A stretch of DNA of 8,983 nt from contig PMKB01000350.1 in NCBI GenBank assembly GCA_003157595.1, positions 2,009-10,991 of the forward strand, in the 5' to 3' direction. The DNA is from Solirubrobacterales bacterium (lineage in GTDB: Bacteria > Actinomycetota > Thermoleophilia > Solirubrobacterales > Solirubrobacteraceae). The notes beneath the pieces are model-generated. The model did no database searches. It saw only the letters and a program-made list of their open reading frames with translations, and was not told the origin of the DNA. This document shows positions 1 through 4,876 of the stretch, one piece after another. Position 1 is the stretch's first letter. Each line of letters opens with the position of its first letter. The position numbers and the translations under genes are program-made.

Positions 1-480
1 GAGGCCAAGCGCTACGCCGAGGCGCTGACGATGGCCTACCACCGCCAGCAGGGGGTCGACACGGCGATCGTGCGGATCTTCAACACATACGGACCGCGCA
101 TGCGCCCCTACGATGGGCGCGCGATCCCGACGCTGCTGCGCCAGGCGCTCGCCGGGCAGCCGCTGACGATCTTCGGCGACGGCAGCCAGACACGCTCGTT
201 CTGTTTCGTGAGCGACCTGATCCGGGGCCTGATCGCACTCGCCGAGTCCGGTTACCACGAGCCGGTCAACATCGGCAATCCCAACGAGTTCACGCTGCTC
301 GAGCTCGCCAATGCGGTGCTCGAGGCGACCGCCAGCAAGTCGCCGATCGTGTACGAAGAGCTGCCGGTCGACGACCCCAAGCAGCGCCAGCCCGACATCA
401 GCCTCGCTCGCCGGCTGCTCGACTGGTCTCCCGAGGTGTCGCTGCAAGACGGCTTGCGGCGCACGATCGAGGCAGGCTAG
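1..480 (+). CDS. NAD-dependent sugar-nucleotide epimerase/dehydratase, probably UDP-glucuronate decarboxylase (5' end missing)
   Basis: This is the C-terminal part (159 residues) of an extended short-chain dehydrogenase that acts on nucleotide sugars; the frame is open from base 1, so the gene starts outside the window and the first ATG at 31 is internal. The opening residues EAKR look like the end of the YxxxK catalytic motif, with Lys at residue 3 and the Tyr just cut off. The later blocks IFNTYGPRM, the DGR triplet, [11 protein letters not shown] with its sugar-nucleotide-binding Arg, PVNIGNP, and [10 protein letters not shown] follow the order and wording of UDP-glucuronate decarboxylases (UDP-xylose synthases), which turn UDP-glucuronate into UDP-xylose in the cytoplasm. 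The Rossmann NAD-binding half is not visible, so a related dTDP-glucose dehydratase or 4-epimerase cannot be fully excluded. The sugar transferase gene follows 154 bases downstream on the same strand, consistent with supply of a donor sugar to the pathway. Confidence 0.8.
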   Translation, partial: EAKRYAEALTMAYHRQQGVDTAIVRIFNTYGPRMRPYDGRAIPTLLRQALAGQPLTIFGDGSQTRSFCFVSDLIRGLIALAESGYHEPVNIGNPNEFTLLELANAVLEATASKSPIVYEELPVDDPKQRQPDISLARRLLDWSPEVSLQDGLRRTIEAG

Positions 481-634
481 AGCGCCCGACGCCCCGCCGG
501 GCCGAGCGCGTGCGCTCGTTGGGCCGCAGGCGGCTCCGGCTGGCGATTCGCCGGGTTGCAGGCGGCGCCACGGTCGCAAATTCGCTGGCGCTGGGCCGCA
601 ACATCTGGCAGAGTGGCGCGTTGAAAGAAGCGAG
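481..634. other. intergenic region before the sugar transferase
   Basis: These 154 bases separate two + strand genes. The frame of the downstream gene stays open through here, but the encoded residues are low-complexity Arg/Ala/Pro and resemble no family, so the stretch is read as non-coding. It contains a short perfect inverted repeat (503-518) and a weak promoter-like pair, TTGCAG at 556-561 with CAAATT at 577-582, whose 15-base spacing is short. It may hold the promoter of the downstream gene or simply be a leader within a longer transcript. Confidence 0.4.
503..518. repeat. perfect 7-bp inverted repeat after the epimerase/decarboxylase gene
   Basis: CGAGCGC, a two-base gap, then GCGCTCG: a perfect inverted repeat beginning 23 bases after the stop codon at 478-480. 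Allowing a four-base loop it forms a 6-bp stem. Only TT follows before a G-run, so it lacks the T-tract of a classical intrinsic terminator. It might stabilise the 3' end or cause partial termination; equally it could be chance in such GC-rich DNA. Confidence 0.3.
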
Positions 635-2194
635 ATGTCGAGCCCCCGCCAGACCATTCGCGCGGTCCCCGACCCGGTGACGGACGAGACCGCCACCGCG
701 ATCGAGCCGGAGCGCTCCGAGCAGGTCAGCCTCGGCGAACGTGACATGCGCGCGAAGCGCCCGCCACTGCTGTCGTTCTTGCTGCGCTGGGAGACGGCAC
801 GCCGGTTCTCGCGCGTCGTCGTGCTGATGGCGATCGACTTCGCGGGAGTGTTCCTGGCGATCTTCACCGCACTGCTGCTGAAGGACGTCGTACACGGCAA
901 GTCGAGCCTGATCTCGCAGGCTTTCCATCAGACGCGCGGCTTTGTCGCCTTCGCCTATCTCTTGACGCTCCTGTTGTTCGCCCGCTCCGACATGTACGCC
1001 GACCGCGGCGAGCGGCCTGGGCTGTCGAGGATCCTGGCCGCACTTTTCCAGGTGATGATCGTCGCGCTGATCTTCGCGATCGCGACCGGCGCGCAGGCAC
1101 GGTACTACTCCTCCTACTACACCTTCTACGGCTCGTTCCTGTTCGCACTGGTGTACGTGACGTCCTTCCGGGCGCTCTACGAGCGGATCTCTGGGGTGCT
1201 GCTGCACGCCGCCGGGTATCGGCGGCGTGCGTTGCTGGTGGGCACGGGCCCGCACATCGACGCGGTCGCCAAGGCGCTCTCGTCGGGGCCACACCCGGCG
1301 GTCGAGCTGGTCGGCTTCATCTCGCGCCTGCAGCTTGCGAACGGCGGGCTGCGCTCGCTTGGCACCCTGGCGCAGATCGGCGAGACGATCGCGGCCAACC
1401 GCGTCGACGAGGTGATCGTCGTCGACCCGGACTTTCCCGAACGCGAACTGCTCGAGCTCGTCGATCGCGCGCACGAGCGTGGTGTGCGTGTGCGGATCGC
1501 GCCGTCGACCACGGGGATCCTCGTCCACCGCGCAGAGTTCGTGCCGGGTCAGTCGGTGCCGCTGTTCGAGCTGCGCGCGCCGGTCTTCGAGGGCATCGAC
1601 TTCGCCGTCAAGCGCAGCTTCGACCTGGTCGTCTCGACGCTTCTGGTGATCGTGTTCAGCCCGCTGCTCCTGGCGATCGCGGTGGCGATCAAGCTCGAAT
1701 CGCGGGGCCCGGTGCTGTATCGCTCGATGCGGCCCGGAATCGGCGGCGTTCCCTTCGCCTGCCTGAAGTTCCGCACGATGATCCTCGACGCCGACGGCCG
1801 CCAATGCGATCTCGAGGAGCACAACGAGGCGTCGGGTGCGCTTTTCAAGATGCGCAGCGACCCGCGCAGGACCCGCGTCGGGCGCGCCCTGCGGCGTTTC
1901 TCGCTCGACGAGCTGCCGCAGCTGTTCAACGTGCTGCGCGGCCAGATGTCGCTGGTCGGCCCGCGGCCGCTGCCCCAGCGCGATTTCGACCGGCTCGCGG
2001 ATTGGCACCTCAAGCGCTACCTCGTGATGCCCGGAATGACGGGTCTGTGGCAGGTGTCAGGGCGCGCCGAGCTGAGCTTCGACGACCTCGTCCGGCTCGA
2101 CTTCCTCTACCTCGAGCGCTGGTCGGTCTTCCTTGACCTGACGATTCTGGTCAAAACGCTCCCCGCGGTAATCTGGGGACGCGGCGCGTACTGA
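635..2194 (+). CDS. polyprenyl glycosylphosphotransferase (undecaprenyl-phosphate sugar-1-phosphate transferase)
   Basis: This membrane enzyme of 519 residues should transfer a sugar-1-phosphate from a nucleotide sugar to undecaprenyl phosphate, starting a lipid-linked glycan on the inner face of the membrane. The layout is that of the long WcaJ/CpsE-like form: a polar N-terminus (1-55), hydrophobic helices at about 60-82, 102-116, 131-150 and 163-178, a nucleotide-binding-like domain with LLVGTGP (200-206), and the C-terminal sugar transferase domain from about 323. That domain begins KRSFD, has a hydrophobic hairpin at 331-352, and carries KFRTM (378-382), DELPQLFNVLRG (425-436, including the Asp-Glu pair that is catalytic in PglC-type enzymes), VGPRP (441-445) and PGMTGLWQVSGR (466-477). 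All key motifs are intact. The ATG at 635 is preceded by a purine-rich GAAAGAAG ribosome site; the frame is open further upstream but without family similarity. Its 3' end overlaps the opposing glycosyltransferase by 44 bases. The sugar (glucose, galactose or other) cannot be read from the sequence. Confidence 0.93.
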   Translation: MSSPRQTIRAVPDPVTDETATAIEPERSEQVSLGERDMRAKRPPLLSFLLRWETARRFSRVVVLMAIDFAGVFLAIFTALLLKDVVHGKSSLISQAFHQTRGFVAFAYLLTLLLFARSDMYADRGERPGLSRILAALFQVMIVALIFAIATGAQARYYSSYYTFYGSFLFALVYVTSFRALYERISGVLLHAAGYRRRALLVGTGPHIDAVAKALSSGPHPAVELVGFISRLQLANGGLRSLGTLAQIGETIAANRVDEVIVVDPDFPERELLELVDRAHERGVRVRIAPSTTGILVHRAEFVPGQSVPLFELRAPVFEGIDFAVKRSFDLVVSTLLVIVFSPLLLAIAVAIKLESRGPVLYRSMRPGIGGVPFACLKFRTMILDADGRQCDLEEHNEASGALFKMRSDPRRTRVGRALRRFSLDELPQLFNVLRGQMSLVGPRPLPQRDFDRLADWHLKRYLVMPGMTGLWQVSGRAELSFDDLVRLDFLYLERWSVFLDLTILVKTLPAVIWGRGAY

Positions 2195-3122
2195 TCGGCT
2201 GCGAGTGCGCGACGGCTGCGGCGTAGACGCGCCACGTTGCGCGCGCCGCGTCGGCCCAGCTCCAGTCCGGCGGCGCCGGCGCCGGCCGGACGGCGTTCAC
2301 GCCGGCTTCCAGTAGTCCTTCCATGTCGCCCAGCTCGACGAAGGTCGCGCGCTCGCCAAGGACCTCGCGCAGCGCCGGCGCCTCGCAGGCCACCACGGGC
2401 GTGCCGCAGGCCAGGGCTTCGACGCCCGGCAGGCCGAAGCCCTCGTCGTCGGACGGAAAGACGAGTGCGTGCGCGCCACTGTAGAGCGCGGCCAGCTCGT
2501 CGTCGGAGACCTGGCCGGTCAGCGTGACGTCGGGTAGCTCGTGCGCCCACGGCCGCGCCGGTCCGGCGAGCACCAGCGGCATCCGGCGCGGTGCCTGGGC
2601 GAGGTCGGCGACGCGCTTGCGGCGCTCCGGGTGCAGCATGCCGCCCACCCACAACAGGTACTGCTCCGGCAGCCCGTAGCGCGCGCGAACCGCGCCGATC
2701 TCATCGGCGCCACGTGGGTACATCGCGGCGTCCGCTGCCTCCGGGATCACGCTGATCCGCTCGCTGTCGATGTCGAGACGCTCCTGGGCGTCGTTGGCGA
2801 CCACCTGCGTCGGCACGATCACGCGGTCAGCGCGCTGGACCGCGAGGTAGCGCAGTTTGAAGCGCACTCCGGTGCGCAGGTACTCCGCGCGGCCCTTGAG
2901 GTTGACGAGGTCGTGCAGCGTGACGACCGTCGGGCAGGGACAGCGCAGGTGGGCGCCGTCCAGCCATGGCGAATGGAACACGTCGCTGCGGCGCGGACGG
3001 TGTGTTTCGGTGATCACGCTGTCGGGGTCGGCGGTCTCGCGCAGCGAGTCGAGGATGCAGCGCACGTATCGGCCGATCCCACGGGGATCCCCCTTCGCAC
3101 GGCTGTCGAACGCGACCCTCAT
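2151..3122 (-). CDS. GT4-family glycosyltransferase (group 1)
   Basis: This is a 323-residue retaining glycosyltransferase of GT-B fold that probably adds a sugar to the lipid-linked glycan in the cytoplasm. The N-terminal half has a glycine-rich GIGRYV segment (15-20) and TLHDL (68-72), typical of mannosyl/glucosyl GT4 enzymes. The donor half has LLWVGG (156-161) followed by a basic cluster ERRKR (166-170) in place of the usual RKN, and the E-x7-E signature in EGFGLPGVE (E227 and E235). The protein is somewhat shorter than the usual 350-400 residues. The ATG at 3120-3122 has AGGAGG 12 bases upstream and a closer GGGG run. The gene stands alone on its strand: its last 44 bases overlap the sugar transferase tail-to-tail, and the methyltransferase starts 109 bases away in the other direction. 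The C-terminal tail encoded in the overlap (about residues 309-323) is basic and Pro-rich and probably not part of the fold. Donor and acceptor are unknown. Confidence 0.9.
   Translation of the reverse strand: MRVAFDSRAKGDPRGIGRYVRCILDSLRETADPDSVITETHRPRRSDVFHSPWLDGAHLRCPCPTVVTLHDLVNLKGRAEYLRTGVRFKLRYLAVQRADRVIVPTQVVANDAQERLDIDSERISVIPEAADAAMYPRGADEIGAVRARYGLPEQYLLWVGGMLHPERRKRVADLAQAPRRMPLVLAGPARPWAHELPDVTLTGQVSDDELAALYSGAHALVFPSDDEGFGLPGVEALACGTPVVACEAPALREVLGERATFVELGDMEGLLEAGVNAVRPAPAPPDWSWADAARATWRVYAAAVAHSQPISTRRVPRLPRGAF
2266..2290. repeat. strong GC-only hairpin inside the GT4 gene, just past the sugar transferase stop
   Basis: TCCGGC at 2266-2271 pairs with GCCGGA at 2285-2290; inside it GGCG at 2272-2275 pairs with CGCC at 2280-2283, leaving a CCGG loop and one bulged G at 2284. 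This gives a 10-bp stem that lies 72 bases beyond the end of the sugar transferase. On the - strand it encodes an Ala-Pro repeat near the C-terminus of the glycosyltransferase (residues 278-285). No T-tract follows on the + strand. It could slow or stop transcripts running out of the sugar transferase, or be only a by-product of Ala-Pro codons. Confidence 0.35.
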
Positions 3123-3134
3123 ACGCCTACCCCG

Positions 3135-3140
3135 CCTCCT
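3135..3140 (-). promoter_or_regulatory. ribosome binding site of the GT4 gene
   Basis: On the - strand this reads AGGAGG, a full match to the anti-Shine-Dalgarno, 12 bases before the ATG at 3120-3122. The spacing is longer than usual, but a second G-rich run (3130-3133) lies closer. It supports the chosen start. Confidence 0.55.
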
Positions 3141-3216
3141 GTCCGAGTGCCGCTCGCGGTGCCCACCCGAAAGGGCAAGTGAGCAAACTCTACCGCGGAT
3201 GTTGGCGCTGCAGGGA

Positions 3217-3222
3217 TAGATT
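3217..3222 (+). promoter_or_regulatory. possible -10 element for the methyltransferase
   Basis: TAGATT fits the TANNNT pattern and lies nine bases before the GTG start at 3232, so transcription would begin at or next to the start codon. That would give a leaderless mRNA, a common arrangement in actinobacteria. The alternative ribosome site AGGGA (3212-3216) sits 15 bases away, which is far. No clear -35 is visible. Confidence 0.3.
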
Positions 3223-3231
3223 TCTTCACCG

Positions 3232-3822
3232 GTGACCTACTTCGAACGCCTCTGGAGTGAGCTCCCCGACGTCGCGCCGGAGCACTTCGCACTCAGGCGC
3301 GACTTCCTGCTCGAAACGCTCGAGCCGCATGCGAGGGTCATCGATGTGGGCTGTGGCGCCGGCTGGTTCGCCGGAGAACTGGCGCGCGCGGGCTTCGCGG
3401 TGGTTGGGGTCGAGGTCGCACACGAGCCGGTGCGCCGCGCGCGCGAGCGCTTTCCCGAGCTCGAGTTCCTCGTCGTCAGCGGGCGGACGCTGCCGTTTTC
3501 GGCCGGCGCGTTCGACGCCGCTTGGCTCGGGGAGGTGCTGGAGCACGTGGTGGACGGGATCGGGCTGCTGGAGGAGGTCGTGAGGGTGATGGCGCCCGGC
3601 GGGCGTCTTGCGCTCTCGACCCCCGACCACGGACGAAGACTGCGGCTTGCACTGGGTTTGAGCCGGAGAGCGTTCGAACGTCACTTCGAGCCGCGGTCTG
3701 ACCATCTGCGCTTCTTCACCGGGCGGACGCTGCGGGCACTGCTCGAGGCGTGTGGGTTCGAGCAGATCGTGATCGGTCGCTCCAGCGGCGTCCTGCTCGC
3801 TAGTGCGCTGGCACCCCGATGA
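3232..3822 (+). CDS. class I SAM-dependent methyltransferase
   Basis: This 196-residue soluble protein has the Rossmann-like methyltransferase fold (Methyltransf_11 type) and should use S-adenosylmethionine. The SAM-binding motif I is VIDVGCGAG (37-45 region), with the acidic residue at the end of strand 2 in GVEV (E61). The block LPFSAGAFDAAWLGEVLEHV (87-106) is the typical post-I/motif II stretch, APGGRL (121-126) is motif III-like, and a GFEQIVIGR segment (175-183) forms the last strands. Nothing points to a specific acceptor. Lying between glycan genes it could methylate a sugar or glycan end, but it forms no operon with them. It begins with GTG; there is no well-spaced ribosome site. It ends inside the opposing VOC gene with a 23-base overlap. 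A 13-base direct repeat (3481-3493 and 3721-3733) encodes GRTL in two unrelated positions and looks accidental. Confidence 0.9.
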   Translation: MTYFERLWSELPDVAPEHFALRRDFLLETLEPHARVIDVGCGAGWFAGELARAGFAVVGVEVAHEPVRRARERFPELEFLVVSGRTLPFSAGAFDAAWLGEVLEHVVDGIGLLEEVVRVMAPGGRLALSTPDHGRRLRLALGLSRRAFERHFEPRSDHLRFFTGRTLRALLEACGFEQIVIGRSSGVLLASALAPR

Positions 3823-4222
3823 GCTGCACCGCGAACCCGGCGGTGCTGGCAGGCAACGTCCAGAGCTGACGCAGGCCGCCCAGCTCGAGCGGGCCGGGCA
3901 CCTCGCCGCGACGATCCGGTCCGCTGAACCGCGCACCGCCGGCCCGCAGCGTCGCGGCGATCGCGTCGAGATCCTCGACGCGAAACGCCAGATGGTCGAT
4001 TCGCTGCTGGTCTGTGCCCAGGCGCGGCTCGCGCAACTGCGCGTCGTCGATCGTGAAGATCTCGAGCGTCCCTCTGCCCTCGCCCAGAAACGCCGCCGCG
4101 ATCCCGTACTGCGGCAGCTCGACGGTCCGAACGAGCGGGAGGCCAAGCGCGCGCTGGGCCTGCGCGACCGCGGCGTCGAGCTCGCGAACGAGATATCCGA
4201 CGTGGTCAAACTCCCCGAACAG
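3800..4222 (-). CDS. VOC-family (glyoxalase/methylmalonyl-CoA epimerase-like) protein
   Basis: This protein of about 140 residues is built of two beta-alpha-beta-beta-beta modules typical of the vicinal oxygen chelate superfamily. Family metal ligands expected at the module strands are visible as H7 (FDHVGY), E54 (TLEIF) and H77 (IDHLAF); the fourth position, usually Glu in a strand like IELV, is Gln (Q133 in FAVQLI). The first module resembles methylmalonyl-CoA epimerases, but the family includes lyases, dioxygenases and resistance proteins, so the substrate is open. The start is uncertain: no ATG, GTG or TTG lies in frame near the expected N-terminus. CTG at 4220-4222 gives a protein beginning right before FDHVGY, as in relatives; the nearest canonical codon is a GTG 147 bases further upstream (first base 4369), deep within the divergent acetyltransferase gene. 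The 3' end overlaps the methyltransferase by 23 bases. No link to the glycan pathway is evident. Confidence 0.82.
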   Translation of the reverse strand: MFGEFDHVGYLVRELDAAVAQAQRALGLPLVRTVELPQYGIAAAFLGEGRGTLEIFTIDDAQLREPRLGTDQQRIDHLAFRVEDLDAIAATLRAGGARFSGPDRRGEVPGPLELGGLRQLWTLPASTAGFAVQLIGVPAH

Positions 4223-4249
4223 TGCCGACGAGCCTAACGCAACCGCACC
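4223..4249. promoter_or_regulatory. 27-base divergent start region between VOC gene and GNAT gene
   Basis: Only 27 bases separate the two proposed starts (45 if the acetyltransferase begins at GTG 4268). On the - strand the complement of 4231-4236 reads TAGGCT, which fits TANNNT and stands eight bases before the CTG at 4222, placing a transcript start at or beside the codon. No Shine-Dalgarno sequence is seen on either side. Any -35 elements must lie inside the opposite coding region. Confidence 0.35.
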
Positions 4250-4876
4250 GTGCGCAAGACTTTGCGCGTGGCTTTCGCAATCGACCTCGGAGAGGGCCTC
4301 TCGCTGCGTGCGCTCGATGATGCCGACGCCGAGGAGCTGTTCACGCTGATCGAGACCAACCGCGCGCACCTGGCCGCCTGGATGCCGTTTGTCGGCCAGA
4401 CCCGGGGCGTGGCCGACTCGCTGGCGTTCATTCGCGCCGCGCGGCGCCAGTACGAGGACAACCGCGGCATGCAGCTCGCGCTCCTGCAGGGCAAGCAGAT
4501 CATCGGCGTCGCCGGGTTCCACGCGATCGACTGGACGCGAAAGTCGACGAGCATCGGTTACTGGCTCGCCGCCGATCGCCAGGGTGCCGGGACGATGACC
4601 GCCGCCGTGTGCGCCCTGCTGGATCACGCCTTCGACGGCTGGCTGCTGAACCGCGTGGAGATCCGCGCCGGCGTCCTCAACTCGCGCAGTCGCGCGATTC
4701 CGCAGCGGCTTGGCTTTCGCGAGGAGGGTGTGCTGCGCTCGGCTGAGCGGATCGGCACGCGCGTGATCGACCACGCGGTCTACGTGATGACGGCGCGCGA
4801 GTGGAAGCGCACGGCGCGCGAGCTCGGGCGCGCCTTGCGCGCGTCCGAGCAGCCGGCGCGGCGGCAGGTCAGCTAG
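4250..4876 (+). CDS. GNAT acetyltransferase, RimJ/RimL type
   Basis: This 208-residue cytoplasmic protein has the GNAT fold and should move an acetyl group from acetyl-CoA to an amine; relatives act on ribosomal-protein N-termini, but many family members act on small molecules or other proteins. The N-terminal block LSLRALDDADAEELFTLIE (17-35), NRAHLAAWMPF (37-47), the IGYWL strand (102-106) and the RQGAGTMT acetyl-CoA loop (110-117) are characteristic, as are NSRSRAIPQRLGF (144-156) and the following EG-LR-E pattern. GTG at 4250 is the longest start; GTG at 4268 would give a protein beginning AFAIDLGEG after the initiator, closer to the usual family N-terminus, so either may be used. The last 30 or so residues form a basic tail beyond the domain. 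Its end overlaps the opposing ligase gene by eight bases. The gene is probably transcribed alone. Confidence 0.88.
   Translation: MRKTLRVAFAIDLGEGLSLRALDDADAEELFTLIETNRAHLAAWMPFVGQTRGVADSLAFIRAARRQYEDNRGMQLALLQGKQIIGVAGFHAIDWTRKSTSIGYWLAADRQGAGTMTAAVCALLDHAFDGWLLNRVEIRAGVLNSRSRAIPQRLGFREEGVLRSAERIGTRVIDHAVYVMTAREWKRTARELGRALRASEQPARRQVS

Larger units (their letters stand above)
3123..3231. promoter_or_regulatory. divergent intergenic region between glycosyltransferase and methyltransferase
   Basis: These 109 bases lie between two genes read away from each other, so promoters for both are expected here. It is less GC-rich than the flanking genes, with an AT-richer stretch around 3184-3192 and 3216-3227. 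On the - strand TAGAGT (complement of 3187-3192) is a possible -10 for the glycosyltransferase, and on the + strand TAGATT at 3217-3222 is a possible -10 for the methyltransferase. Neither has a convincing -35 at standard spacing, so the assignment rests mainly on gene layout. Confidence 0.5.

Noticed and set aside
311..634. N-terminal extension of the sugar transferase frame back to 311
   Set aside because: The extension overlaps the well-supported epimerase/decarboxylase end and is low-complexity Arg/Ala/Ser; ATG 635 has a ribosome site and fits family length.
398..2008. A 536-residue open frame on the - strand across the sugar transferase
   Set aside because: It is Arg/Asp/Glu/Gln-rich without hydrophobic core patterns or motifs and runs opposite a gene whose full set of family motifs is intact; such shadows are expected in GC-rich DNA.
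3083..3092. Palindrome GGGGATCCCC near the start of the first GT4 gene as an operator
   Set aside because: It lies within the codons of the conserved Gly-Asp-Pro-Arg-Gly stretch and is a single short palindrome; coding explains it.
2541..3182. A 213-residue + strand open frame opposite the first GT4 gene
   Set aside because: No recognisable domain, and the - strand frame has clear GT4 motifs; it is a shadow.
3481..3733. A 13-base direct repeat (GGGCGGACGCTGC at 3481 and 3721) as a possible site-specific or mobile-element repeat
   Set aside because: Both copies are in the same frame and encode GRTL in ordinary parts of the methyltransferase; no further copies or flanking structure were seen.
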